From Amaranthus tricolor (lineage: Eukaryota > Streptophyta > Magnoliopsida > Caryophyllales > Amaranthaceae), in contig NC_080052.1 of assembly GCF_026212465.1 (NCBI RefSeq), positions 16,441,657 to 16,505,656 on the forward strand: a DNA stretch of 64,000 bases, in the 5' to 3' direction. Each line of letters begins with the position of its first letter. Within the stretch, counting starts at the first letter, position 1. Shown piece by piece: positions 11,869 to 22,260 of this stretch. The notes below the pieces were generated by a model. That model was not told the origin of the DNA. It did no database searches and saw nothing but the letters and a program-made list of their open reading frames with translations. Position numbers and translations under genes: made by a program.

Positions 11869-13710
11869 TTACAAAATATTAAAAAAAACATACTTTGTTG
11901 ACCTTCGAGGGCATGTTTTCTTATTATGACCACTAAATCCACAAAAGCTACACGTGTTACGAGGACGCATCAACGGTGCATCCATTTCATTCCGTATACG
12001 AGTTGATCGCGGACGACCCTTTCCACGCTTCGTTGAGGGATCTGGAACAACTGTAGGACCGTTCCAAGGATCGCAGGTGAACATGTCTGGAGCAGGCGTG
12101 AAAGTCTTCTTATAGCTCGATACGTATTTTGTAGTGCGAAATGAAGGGTCCACAAAAGCATCGTACGATATGTTACGAGCTCGACATACTGCAAGAACAT
12201 GTGAGCACGGTAACTTGAAGATGGTTGGTTTCTGACATGAGCATGATGTTGCTGTGAGGTCAACCATGTAGAATTTTCCACCTTTTCCTGCTATCCTGTT
12301 GCCACAACCAGTGGTGACCTCAAATATCCCACGCACTATGTCATATATCCTAACATCATGAAAGCGTGGTTTTTTAGCATTCTTATCAATCGTATCAGTT
12401 GGTTTCTTCGCATACACATGTCGATTGTCTAATCTGTTTCTCCCTAAATCCCTCCTTGTGGCAAAGTATTCGTTTACCCGAAAGAAGGTCATCCTAACTA
12501 ATGAAGTGATTGGGAGTGACCTGGCCCCTTTCATAACGCCGTTGAACGCTTCAGACATGTTTGTAGTTCTCACTCCATATCGATGCCCACCGTCATGAAT
12601 CAAAGTCCATTGGCGCTCAGGAATAGAACCATCTACTAAGTAGTTATACGCGTCCTCATTAAACTCTTTAAGGCGATTCATGTAGAAATTATATTTCCGA
12701 ATCTTTGTCTGTTCAGAAGCTTTTCCAAATAAGTTTTTGACTGCTATGTTTTTGAACTTTTTATGCAAGTTCAAAGCTAGATGACGTTTACAAAACCGAT
12801 GGAATGCAAATGGCTCTTCCCAACCTTTTCCAACTCTATTCATTGCATGCAAAATTCCCTTGTGACGATCAGATATAACACATAAGCCATCCCTCTTAGT
12901 GACATAATGCCTTATACAATCCAAGAACCAACTCCACATGTCGTTGCTCTCACCCTCCACAACGGCAAAAGCAAGTGGGAACAACTGAGAATTTGCATCT
13001 ATCGCCATAGCATTCATAAGTGTGCCTCTGTACTTTCCGTACAAATGTGTACCATCTATAGAAATAAGGGGACGACAGTGGGGAAAACCCTTAATGGATG
13101 GTCCGAAAGCCCAAAAAATTCGCTTAAACATCACTATGGTAGGATCCATTGTCGGTTGGACTTCCCATTGAACCACTGTTCCTGGATTAGATTGCATTAG
13201 CGCCTGCAGGTACCTTGGAAACTCCTCAAAAGACTTATCCCAATCCCCAAATACTTTTGTTATAGCCTTATTTTTGGCCAACCAAGCTCTCTTATATGTT
13301 ATAACAAATCCGTACTTGGTTTTTACAAAATTAACGATTGACTTCACCTTAAACGCTGGATCGACTCTGATCATATCCACGATAAGATCAGCAACAAATT
13401 CAGAAGTAAGGAGGGGATGGCCATCACTGTAATGTACTGAGCAATCTTGATTATGACCCTTGTATCGCACAATCTTAAATGAACCCATTGCGGTCATAAC
13501 AGCTCGCATCCTCCATTCACAACCTATATCCTCAGCATTAGTGCATTGGATAACGTACTTTGAAGGCTCCGATTCAATTACACGGAAGTTTCTATTGTTA
13601 GATATCACCCATGCTTTAACATTCTTCTTAAGGTGGTCTAAGGAGCTAAACTCTTGCCCTATCCTAAAGTCTCCATTTTCATTCATGGAGTTGTCATCGT
13701 TCCAGGTCAT
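11869..13710 (-). CDS. MULE (MuDR-type) transposase
   Basis: A 613-residue Mutator-like transposase, expected to cut and paste its element in the nucleus. In order: a MuDR-type DNA-binding region (about 14-95); the MULE catalytic core with Asp219 (SIDGTHLYGKYRG), Asp281 (VISDRHKG) and Glu388 (NMSEAFNGVMKG); a SWIM zinc finger (CSC at 490-492, CSH at 502-504); a basic K/R-rich stretch (KRGKGRPRS); and a C-terminal CCHC knuckle (CSFCGFSGHNKKTC, 587-600). All catalytic positions are present. Immediately upstream and in the same frame lies the acidic leader ORF at 13711-14100, separated only by one TAA at 13711-13713. Either a recent nonsense mutation splits a longer protein or translation starts at this ATG. 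Terminal inverted repeats were not identified. Confidence 0.9.
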   Translation of the reverse strand: MTWNDDNSMNENGDFRIGQEFSSLDHLKKNVKAWVISNNRNFRVIESEPSKYVIQCTNAEDIGCEWRMRAVMTAMGSFKIVRYKGHNQDCSVHYSDGHPLLTSEFVADLIVDMIRVDPAFKVKSIVNFVKTKYGFVITYKRAWLAKNKAITKVFGDWDKSFEEFPRYLQALMQSNPGTVVQWEVQPTMDPTIVMFKRIFWAFGPSIKGFPHCRPLISIDGTHLYGKYRGTLMNAMAIDANSQLFPLAFAVVEGESNDMWSWFLDCIRHYVTKRDGLCVISDRHKGILHAMNRVGKGWEEPFAFHRFCKRHLALNLHKKFKNIAVKNLFGKASEQTKIRKYNFYMNRLKEFNEDAYNYLVDGSIPERQWTLIHDGGHRYGVRTTNMSEAFNGVMKGARSLPITSLVRMTFFRVNEYFATRRDLGRNRLDNRHVYAKKPTDTIDKNAKKPRFHDVRIYDIVRGIFEVTTGCGNRIAGKGGKFYMVDLTATSCSCQKPTIFKLPCSHVLAVCRARNISYDAFVDPSFRTTKYVSSYKKTFTPAPDMFTCDPWNGPTVVPDPSTKRGKGRPRSTRIRNEMDAPLMRPRNTCSFCGFSGHNKKTCPRRSTKYVFFNIL

Positions 13711-14100
13711 TTATGCATCAATCAATCTTTGATCAACCTCATCAATTCTAAGCCAATCTTGAGATGGATTACCATCTCTAATCACTGCATCTAGAGCTTC
13801 TCTTCTTTCATCATCCTCTTCTGAATCAGAATCAATATGCTCATCCTCCTGATCTAAAGAGTCAACCTCGTTCGCATTAAGCCTACCCAAGTGACTCGTG
13901 GAAAAGGTGTTCATTACACCACCACCAATGCCACGTGAATGAGTTGGAGAGGTAAACTCATCCAAGTACTCATTACCGTAATTTGGGTTACTTAACATTT
14001 CTGTGAATATATCATGGCGTACATTAGGACCTAATTCTGGAAGTTTCATAAAGGTTTTATAGAAAAAGTAGATTGTAATGTAATACAAATTTACATACAT
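13711..14100 (-). pseudogene. Acidic N-terminal leader of the MULE transposase, cut off by TAA
   Basis: A 129-codon frame with an acidic run (DSLDQEDEHIDSDSEEDDERRE) that ends RLIDA-TAA and is followed at once, in frame, by the ATG of the transposase. MULE proteins often have such an acidic leader before the MuDR domain, so I infer one original ORF. The genuine start is more likely the internal Met before KLPELGPNVRHD than the first Met. Alternatively this could be a short separate ORF or uORF. Confidence 0.6.
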
Positions 14101-15130
14101 TGTAATGATAAAAGAGTTGCAACAGCAAGTTACAATCTGTTATTTTATTTTAGTTTTTGCTTTTTTTTGTTATTTTACCTAGAAAAGTAAGTTACAATTT
14201 GCACAATAATATTTTTTGAATATGTTATTTTATAGTTTAGATTATTTATGATTAATCAAAATTAAGATTATTTTAGAAAAATCATTAAAAAATTGGATTA
14301 TTTAGAGTAAATTTTCCTTTAATGTTTAAAATTTTTGTGGCTAGATCGATGTTAATGTTTGAGATATCAATTCATTTTAATAAATCACATTTTAATAAGC
14401 TGTTTTTTAAGGCAATTAATTAGCGTCAATTCTGAAAACAAATGAGCGTCATTCTTACGCAATCAATTGCCATCAATTAATTACCATTATTAAATATTAA
14501 ATATATGGGTCGGACAAGCAATTAAAAATAAAATTTGAGTGGCTAAATATGAAAACTTTTAAACTTAATTCCAATAAATGAAATTTCAATGATTTGCCAC
14601 ATGGAATAATCATCATACTATTAACTAAATTAATTGAAAAATTCCACATGTCACTCTACTATATGGAATAATCAAATTAGTTAATTGCTATATTTATTGA
14701 TTTAAATTAGGTAAAGTTGATTTTATTATATTAAATATAATAATCATCATAGAATTAACTAAATGAGTTGTCCACATGGCACCCTCACAAAGATTTACCA
14801 CATGAAATAATCAAATTGGTTAATCGCTATATTATTGAATTAAATAGGGTAAATTTGATTAGTATATTACATACTTTTATAATTTATTTTAGTTTTACTA
14901 TTAATTGTTTGTATATACATCTTAATATAAAACTTACAAAACAAGATATTAAAAAAATAAGAGATTATTTGGATTTACATCGTAATATAAAAAAATACTC
15001 TTACGACATTAAAATTTTATAGAAAGTATCAGTCACACAGAGGTAATTGTCGGTTGTATTTTTAAATTAATATTTGAATACTTTTGATTATCTATTTTTG
15101 TGTTTTTTTCAATAGTGTATTATAAATAGA
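14101..15130. repeat. AT-rich intergenic region with diverged tandem duplication (about 14594-14866)
   Basis: Two diverged copies of a segment of about 60 bp are recognisable: 'atggaataatcaaattagtt...' from about 14672 and 'catgaaataatcaaattggtt...' from about 14802. A third partial copy of the 'ccacatggaataatcat' start lies near 14598. The offset is about 130 bp. No coding sequence is supported. Confidence 0.4.
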
Positions 15131-15139
15131 GTATGTTTA

Positions 15140-15680
15140 AATGTAACCCGACCTGAAAACCCGAATCGAAACCGAAAGTTATCCGATCCGAAAATTTGCT
15201 TCTTTTTGAGGTTTATTGAACTAACATCACTACAACCGAATTGCACCCGAACTGATTGACAATCGAAAATGGGTAAACTGAACTCGAATTGTGACCGATA
15301 TTTATAACCGAAATATAACCGTTAATCGAGATTACACGAACCTAATAGTGACCGAACCGAGTCATATCCGACCCATATCTGATATAGACTTGATCGATAC
15401 TAATTAGTAACTCATAGCCGATTTCCACTTGAAAAGAAATACCCGAACCCGTTATGTAACCGATAAAACTGAACCCGTTATTAACCGATGACAACCCGAG
15501 ACCGATTGACACTCGACTCGAACTTCAACCAACACTGAATCGATGCAAACCCGATAGCTCGAGTAACTGATCTTCAACTGAACCGTAACTAACCGACCCG
15601 AAAAATAACCGATCCAAAATTCAACCGAACCGAATGACACCCATCCCAAACCGACTCGATCAACCGAATGAACACCTCTA
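15140..15680. repeat. Degenerate CCGA/CCGAACC-rich array
   Basis: About 0.5 kb of imperfectly repeated words such as 'aaccgaac', 'acccga', 'ccgatc' and 'gaaccg', with no fixed period visible by eye. It resembles the repeat in RAB7 intron 5. The minus-strand frame over it (15452-15649) is not credible as a gene. Confidence 0.6.
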
Positions 15681-15998
15681 AATTTATAAAGTATTTATGC
15701 TCAACGAAATTAGTCTCAAGTATATATTTTGTGTAAATCAAGAAAAGGAAAAAAAAAGTAAAAAAATACTCTTTTCATTCTACTTTTATAGCATTACTTG
15801 TCATCTCAATCGTTTTAAATTATTTATATTTTTGAACATAGTATATCACCTTCTTTTTATTTCATCCATACATATTAAATCTCTTTTCATTTTGCACACA
15901 ATTTATTTTCTTTTAAATCATTATCAAATATCCATAAAAAAAAAACTAATTTCTTATTGTCAGTAATTTAAAGGGATAGAGACACAAAGTAGTATAGA

Positions 15999-17666
15999 TC
16001 AAAAAAAAAGTGATAAACATATGACTATTACCCGCACGGGGAGTATGATCGTTCCTAGTGGAATGACCTGATTTCCCCCAAACCCGATCAAGGGTTTATC
16101 GAGGGGTTGTAAGTGCTTTTCTTCAAACTTCATTTTTCTTAGGCATTCCATCGTTATAAGATCAGCCGTGCTTCCGGTGTTTACCAGTACCCTCTTGACT
16201 TTCATTTGCCCGATCTTGAGAGTAACCACTAGAGGATCAGTGTGTGGCTGCTGCAGCGGTTGGGAAGTAGTGGTATCAAATTTCATGATTGTCCCGTTTG
16301 CTGTGGTTTTTGGAGGTCCTTTTAGGAGTGTATGGACGCTGTCTTTCGTGGCGCGGATGGTAGGGTATTCTTCAGTGTAACCTCCAAGAATCATATTGAT
16401 AGTCCCTTGTGTGTTGGAACTTTCGCGCCTGGCCTCGTCTCTCTTGGGGGATCTGTGTCTTTGATTCCAAGGCCTCCTTTCCGCTTCTCCTCTTGCGTCG
16501 TAGTCCTTCCGGTTGATGAACCTTGATAGCTTTCCCTCGTCGGCTAACTGATGCAGGATACGTTTGAGTTCGCGACATTGAGCCAAGGTATGACCATGTT
16601 CTTTATGGTAGTCGCACCATAAATTGTAGTTGCGACGATCGGTTGGGGTGGTGGTAGGAGGCAGAGTTGGCAACTCGCCCCGAATAGCGAAGAATATGTC
16701 TCTTCTGTTGAGGTTGAACATTGGGTCGTTGCCTCCGTCGAGCAAATTTCGCGTCCTGACTTCTCCTTCTGTGACATAGACGTGTCTGGATCGTGGAGGT
16801 TCCATCTCCGAAGGAAGTTCAAGACGACGCGGCATGTAATTTCGGTCTTTCCTTGATGAATGTTCTTCTCTATTTCTTGAGGAATGATTGGAGGATAATG
16901 GATCTTTCTTTTCTGACTTCCGTTTTTTGGGGTCATGTGCCTGACATATCTCGGAGGCCGTGACGTAGTTTTGACACTGCTTCATGGCCTCCGCGTTTGT
17001 CTTCACTTGACTCTCGACCAACTGGAACTTCAGCCTTTGAGCCTTCATTCCGTTGATCAAGGCGTTCAATGCGACCGATTCTTCCAAGTCGGTTACTTCA
17101 AGCACTGCTTCATGGAATTTTTTCAAATATGACGATATGGGCTCCCCTTCCAATTGTGTTATGCTAAGCAAGTGCAAGTTTGATTTCTCTTGCCTTTTGG
17201 ATGCTACGAAGTGACCCAGAAATTTGCCTTCTAATTGGGCAAATTTGTGGATACTTCCGCTTGGAAGGGAGGTATACCATGTCAATGCTACTCCTGTGAG
17301 AGTAGTTGAGAAGAATTTGCACCACAATGCTGGGTTGGTGGTGAATAGCAGCATCAAATTTTTATAGGCCATCAAGTGTTCCTCTGGGCAGGACGTTCCA
17401 TCGAAGGCCGCCATATTTGGGATCTTTATTTTCCCGGGGTTGGGAGTATTCAGTATCTCCGGAGCCAGCGAAGAGATTATTGGCATAAGATCTTCGGGGA
17501 GGCTACTCTTGCCGGCCTCATTTCGAGGCATAGTGATGGGGCTGATGGGACGGCTAGATCCCGCGAGTTGTGCTTTCTTCCTTTCTTCCCTCCTTTTGGC
17601 CACTAGCGATTGAACGCTTTCGGACGCCCTTTGCTTCTTACTTTCTAGGTAGGTACGGGCGTCTCA
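15999..17666 (-). pseudogene. Ty3-type Gag plus truncated protease
   Basis: A long frame open from just after an in-frame TGA at 17664-17666. The apparent first codon at 17603 is GTG, so the real frame continues upstream. It carries a retrotransposon Gag domain (PNMAAFDGTSCPEEHL, ALTWYTSLPSGSI, LEGKFLGHFVASK), then a zinc-knuckle-like segment (CDYHKEHGHTLAQCRELK). It ends in an aspartic protease (KRVLVNTGSTADLITMECL, PLIGFGG). The catalytic triad is NTG, not DTG: the codon is AAC where family members have an Asp codon. The frame then runs into unrelated sequence. This copy cannot make an active protease. Confidence 0.8.
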
Positions 17667-17828
17667 AGAGGCGGTCTTAGATTCGTCATCTCGTGGGTCA
17701 CTCCTGTTGAGATTTGTTTGGGTCCTCGATCTATCCCGTCTTTTCTTATTTCTTCTGCTGGAACGTGACATCCCCGAGTTCCCATCTTGAGATTCGTGGG
17801 ATTTCGGTGTCTCATGATGGGGTTCGAT

Positions 17829-18062
17829 TCATTCCCGCAGATTTTTTATCTGGTCCGCCATGTCTTCCAATACTTGCTGTTGAGGAGGGTTATTGTTATT
17901 CATAACAGCGCGGAGTTGTTCGGAAAAGGCGGCAGTGAGATTTCGTGCTAGCATGTCCAAATCACGACGAGTCACGGCTTGATTATTAGCGTGACTTGTT
18001 GAAGTGTCTATATCTGTGCTGTGCACGGTTGCGGTTTGTGTTGGATTTTTCTTGGGAGCCAT
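17829..18062 (-). pseudogene. N-terminal part of the Ty3-type Gag ORF
   Basis: A 77-codon frame starting MAPKKNPTQTATVHS, about 16-20 bp downstream of the PBS region and hence a plausible gag start. It is hydrophilic with an Asn/Gln-rich stretch (NNNNPPQQQ). It ends in a TGA at 17829-17831. Sequence between it and the main gag frame contains more stops, so the original gag was broken by nonsense and probably a frameshift. Confidence 0.6.
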
Positions 18063-18098
18063 GACTTTTTGTTATCTTCCCCACAGATGGCGCCAAAC

Positions 18099-18672
18099 TG
18101 TTTCGGTTTGATGAAACAAGGAAGTGCAAGACACTTAAAGTACTGGAAGTGGAAGCGTTGTCAGGAACGACGATTCGTGGAAGGAAGTGACTTGAATTCC
18201 TGCAACACAACACGTTAGCCTTGTCCGGGGGGTGGTCTCCCGGAAAATCCCTCCGACGCTCAAGTTAAAAGATTAATGAATGAATGATGAGATGGAGAAT
18301 ACAGAAATATGAGTATAAGGATGGAAGTTGCTTTATATTTTTGGAAGGCTAGTGAGAGGGTCGTGAGGACTTTTTTAAAGGCTATTCTCAGATGATCTTC
18401 CCTCGATGCTGGCTGTCTTTATTTATAATGATAGAGAGGAAGTTACTTCTGGGAGATGGTTGGTTATCATGCATAGTGATGGGGAGTTATCAGCACAAAA
18501 GATGGGGAACCATACAATGAGGAATGAAGGGTAGTTGCCAAAGGGAAGTTAGGTCATTTTGAAAGTTACCTTCCAGGGGGAAGTTAGGGTGTTTGGAGGT
18601 TACTAATTCATGGGCCAATCAAGGAAGTTGGGGATGTCAGAAAAGCCCATTGACCGAAAGTTAATGTCAACA
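18099..18672 (-). repeat. 5' LTR of the truncated Ty3-type element
   Basis: On the minus strand it begins TGTTGACATTAACTTTCGG and ends CCGAAACA, followed directly by the PBS. It includes a TATA box and a GC-rich block near 18215-18265 with 'ctccgacgctcaagtta', a feature of some Ty3 LTRs. No partner LTR is present in the window. Confidence 0.7.
18420..18427 (-). promoter_or_regulatory. TATA box in the Ty3-type 5' LTR
   Basis: TATAAATA on the minus strand, about 320 bp before the end of the LTR, in the position expected for the element's promoter. Confidence 0.55.
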
Positions 18673-19101
18673 CAAAAGGTCAAAGGGTATTAAAGTGATA
18701 TGACAATAATAATTTAAATAAATAAATTAGTTAAATAAATGTTACCATGACAAGATTTGATTTAAAATTTTACAAATCTTGACAATAGTAAATGTATAAA
18801 TTAAGGCGAAGTTTTCGATATGATTTAATGTTTTAGAAAATTAATCTTGATAATTGTCATTATATCTTGTTGCTTTTGTCTTCGGCATAAATCTCTTCAT
18901 TTATGTAAAACCCCCTTGGTCTTGATAATTGACGATAGTAAGGAAAAGGTGTTATATATAACCCCCTTGGTCTTTTAATGCACTTGTTCCAATGCAAAGA
19001 ATGTAAAACCCAGAAACAAAAACAAGCGCTTTTGACTTTACAACGTTACAACCATCAAATTGATCAATTCAAGGGCTCAAAATGTTATATCAGGATGATC
19101 A
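18673..19101. other. AT-rich spacer between Ty3-type LTR and Copia element
   Basis: No gene found. The phrase 'aacccccttggtctt' occurs twice (about 18908 and 18960). The sequence was continuous with that after 24070 before the Copia insertion. Confidence 0.4.
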
Positions 19102-19106
19102 TAAAA

Positions 19107-19326
19107 TGATAGGAATATGGAACATTCCTTTATATGATGGCTCAAATATTTCTTCTAGGCTGATATATATAGATACTGTTTTTAGCTTGTATCATAGAGT
19201 CTTTGAGAGGATCAATTTCCAGATTAAGAAATTCTTTCTCAAATCTCAAAATTAGATTGTTCAATAAAGGTTTCCAGATGTAAATGTAATAACAAAGAAA
19301 TTAGATTCTTCAATTCTTTCTCTACA
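19107..19326 (+). repeat. 5' LTR of the Ale-like Copia element
   Basis: Starts TGATAGGAATATGG and ends TTCTCTACA. It differs from the 3' LTR at three visible sites (gatgg/gctgg, aatattt/aatactt, tttttag/ttttttg). Confidence 0.95.
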
Positions 19327-19338
19327 TGGTATCAGTGA
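19327..19338 (+). other. Primer binding site
   Basis: TGGTATCAGTGA directly abuts the LTR and matches the start of the usual Met-initiator tRNA complement (TGGTATCAG). Confidence 0.85.
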
Positions 19339-19415
19339 CCAAGGTTTGATTAAACCCTAAAATCTCAAAATTAGATTCTTCTTCAAGGCCTGTTTCTTTC
19401 TCAAAAGCTTCATCC

Positions 19416-20310
19416 ATGGCGGCTGAAGATGATAATCGTCCACCACCATCATTCTCATTCAAAATTGATTCTTCTTCTCCTTATTTCCTCGGCCCTCAAG
19501 ATCGACCGGGTGACTATATCACTCCGACTCGCCTAAAGGGAGACAACTATGACGAATGGGCAAGCGACATTCAACTGGCTTTGGAAGCTCGCCGGAAATT
19601 TGGGTTTCTTGATGGCACTTTTACTGGACCTGTTTCACCTTGCACTCAATCCGATTGGAACACCATTCAGGCCATGATTATTTCTTAGATTATGAACACG
19701 ATTGATCCTCAAATTAAAGGATCTCTCTCTAAATATCGCGATGCCAAGAAGCTATGGGACACATTAAACACTCGATTTGCTGTTATCAATGGACCAAGAA
19801 TTCAGCAACTCAAGCAATTTCTCGCCAAATGTGAACAAACAAAAACCATGTCAGTGGCATCATATTTTGGTAAACTTTCTGCTTTATGGGAGGAATTAAA
19901 TATTCATGAACCTTTGATTAAATGTACTTGCTGTTCCAATTGTGCTGCTGGTCAATTGCATGAAAAACGACGGGATGCATCAAGACTTCATCAATTCTTG
20001 ATGGGTCTTTATTCTGATTATTATCGTCAAGCACGCAACAGCATTCTCTCTCAAGATCCGTTGCCTTCTCTTGATCGTGCCTATCAATTGATTATTCAGG
20101 AAGAACGTCTTCGCTCTGCTAACCCAGTTCACGAAGAACAGTCTCCTGAAGCTGTTGGGTTTGCTTTAAAAACCAATTCTGGACGAAGCCAAGAAATTGT
20201 TGAAGGAATTTAGAATAAATCCCTTCTTTCTTGTACCCATTGCAAGAAGAAGGGACATGACATTTCTTCTTGTTTTGAAATTACAGGCTACCCAGAATGG
20301 TGGCCACTCG
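19416..20310 (+). pseudogene. Copia Gag (broken by two TAG codons)
   Basis: The frame starts MAAEDDNRPPPSFSF about 90 bp after the LTR. The Gag core is visible (TRLKGDNYDEWASDIQLAL, KKLWDTLNTRF, QFLMGLYSDYY) with a CCHC knuckle (CTHCKKKGHDISSC) near 20235-20275. In-frame TAG codons at 19686-19688 and 20211-20213 break the frame; the first replaces a Trp that is well conserved in related Gags. Gag normally forms the virus-like particle; this copy cannot make it intact without readthrough. Confidence 0.85.
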
Positions 20311-20397
20311 TTCTAAGCCCAGCAATGGTCGAGGCTCCTCTCACAATTAAGGTCGAGGTCCACCATCTAAGTCTCATACCATACTCCTACTCCTGCA

Positions 20398-21110
20398 GTG
20401 CGTCCCACAGGAACTCCGGCCTCTAAGGACTCCTCTTCGATTTTTACAGCTGATCAATGGAAAGTTCTTGCAGGTTTTATTGGTAATACAACCGTTTCTG
20501 ATAATAGAATGAATGGTAAGTTCAATGATACATCCTGGATTGTCGACTCAGGAGCATCTAGACATGTCACTTGTCTTGATACATGGTTATTTGATGTTCA
20601 TCATATCTCCAAATGTCCAGTTGGTCTTCCTAATGGAAAGTCTATTACAGCCACTAAGGAAGGATCGATTCGCTTGACTGATAAAATCATTCTTAAAAAT
20701 GTGCTTTTTGTACCCGATTTGCGTTGTAATCTAATCTCTGCTTCGCAACTTATTAATGATATGCAATGCACTGTCCACTTTAACTCCTCTATGTGTACTA
20801 TACAGGACCAATCGAGGAAGCTGATTGGAACGAGTGTTAGACGAGATGGACTATTTTACTTTGAAAGCTCGCCTGTGGTACAGCATGTTTCAATTACTCA
20901 TGATTCATCTGCCTTGGATTTGTGGCACAAAAGGATGGGCCATCCTTCCGAACGTAGTCAAATTACTTCCACCAGTTGCTAATTGTAAGGGTGGTTTACA
21001 TAAAGCATGTGATATCTGTTTTCGTGCTAAACATCCTAGGGACAAATTTATTTCAAGTGACAATCGTGCTTGTCGAATATTTGAGAAAATTCATTGTGAT
21101 TTGTGAGGAG
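20398..21110 (+). pseudogene. Copia protease and integrase N-terminus (frameshifted)
   Basis: The aspartic protease has its active-site triad (IVDSGASRHVT, about 20540-20570). GAG-pre-integrase zinc-binding text follows (LDLWHKRMGHPS, then CDICFRAKHPRDKF). The His and Cys parts are in different frames, joined near 20960, so there is a frameshift. An in-frame TGA at about 21104-21106 sits where relatives have the Trp of a DLWGPYR-type motif. Confidence 0.8.
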
Positions 21111-21148
21111 CATATAGACATCCTTCTTCCTGTGGTGCTAGATATTTT

Positions 21149-22119
21149 TTGACTATTGTGGATGATTACTCTCGTGCTGTTTGGATTTATTTGCTTGTTG
21201 ATAAAACTGAGGTGTTTCATATGTTTATGCGTTTTGTTTCCATGGTTGATCGTCAATTTTCACAAACAATCAAAATTGTTCAAAGTGACAACGGCACTGA
21301 ATTTAATTGTTTATATGATTATTTTGTTGCAAATGGTATTATATTTCAAACTTCTTGTGTTGGGACACCTCAACAAAATGGGCGAGTTGAACGGAAACAC
21401 AAACATATCTTAAATGTAGGTCGGGCTTTGCGGTTTCAAAGCACCTCCCTATTTATTTTTGGGGAGAATGTGTATTGGCTGCTGTGCATCTTATTAATCG
21501 AACCCCATCACCTTTTCTGCAAAATAAAACACCCTATGAACTGCTTTATGGCACTCAACCCTCCTACAATCTTATACGTACATTTGGTTGTCTTTGCTTT
21601 GCCCACAACCAACAAACACAGGGCGACAAATTTGCTAGTCGTAGTAGGAAGTGCATCTTTGTGGGTTATCCTTTTGGTAAAAAGGGGTGGCACTTGTTTG
21701 ATCTTGACTCTCACAAATTTTTTGTTTCCCGAGATGTAAAGTTTTTTGAAGACACGTTTCCTTATCTTGACCCAAGTTCTTCGAATATAATACCAGAAAA
21801 TGTTGCTCCTACGAATAATGAAATAAATTTGGGTTTAGACGACATTTACGAGCAAGATTTTGAAATCCCCATTCCAAACGCTTTACCTACCAACCCAGAT
21901 ACAACTGAATCCCATACTAACAGCCCAAATACAACTGGGCCAGCCCAGTCTTCTACAGTGCCTAAATCTGCATATAATGCGGATTGTTTGCCTGATGGGC
22001 CTGCTTCGACATCTAGGCCTCAAGACTTCTCAAGCACATCTCAGTCCACTACTGCTGTCCCCACACCGGCTCCATCTCCTCCATCCTCTCCTCTAGGCAA
22101 AGGTTATCGTCAAAAATGA
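21149..22119 (+). pseudogene. Copia integrase core and C-terminus (frameshifted)
   Basis: Core motifs are TIVDDYSRAVWIYLL (first Asp), IVQSDNGTEFNC (second Asp) and GTPQQNGRVERKH (Glu). The frame shifts at about 21440-21475 and continues as AAVHLINRTPSPFLQNKTPYE and the post-integrase segment (KCIFVGYPFGKKGWHLFD, VSRDVKFFED). A Pro/Ser/Thr-rich linker ends in a TGA near 22117. The catalytic residues are retained, but the protein is not continuous. Confidence 0.8.
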
Positions 22120-22260
22120 CCTTCGGTATTATATAAAGATTTTGTTACTCATACAGTTATTGCTAATAGTCCATCTCCATCTTCTAACATCTCGTCTCCA
22201 CAGAGTTCCTCAGGTACGCCCTATCCTATAGCACACTATATAAATTGTGACAAGTTTACA

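Larger units (their letters stand above)
15999..18672 (-). mobile_element. Truncated Ty3-type LTR retrotransposon (5' LTR, PBS, gag, partial protease)
   Basis: Read on the minus strand it consists of a 5' LTR (18099-18672), a primer-binding-site region directly after it (TGGCGCCATCTGTGGGG, about 18078-18094), a small leader ORF, gag and the first part of an aspartic protease. Similarity stops abruptly near 16010, inside the protease, so RT, RNase H, integrase and the 3' LTR are missing. The layout suggests the Athila/Tat/Ogre branch, but without RT the lineage is tentative. Confidence 0.8.

Noticed and set aside
12907..13732. Plus-strand ORFs opposite the MULE transposase
   Set aside because: Antisense shadows of a well supported transposase frame.
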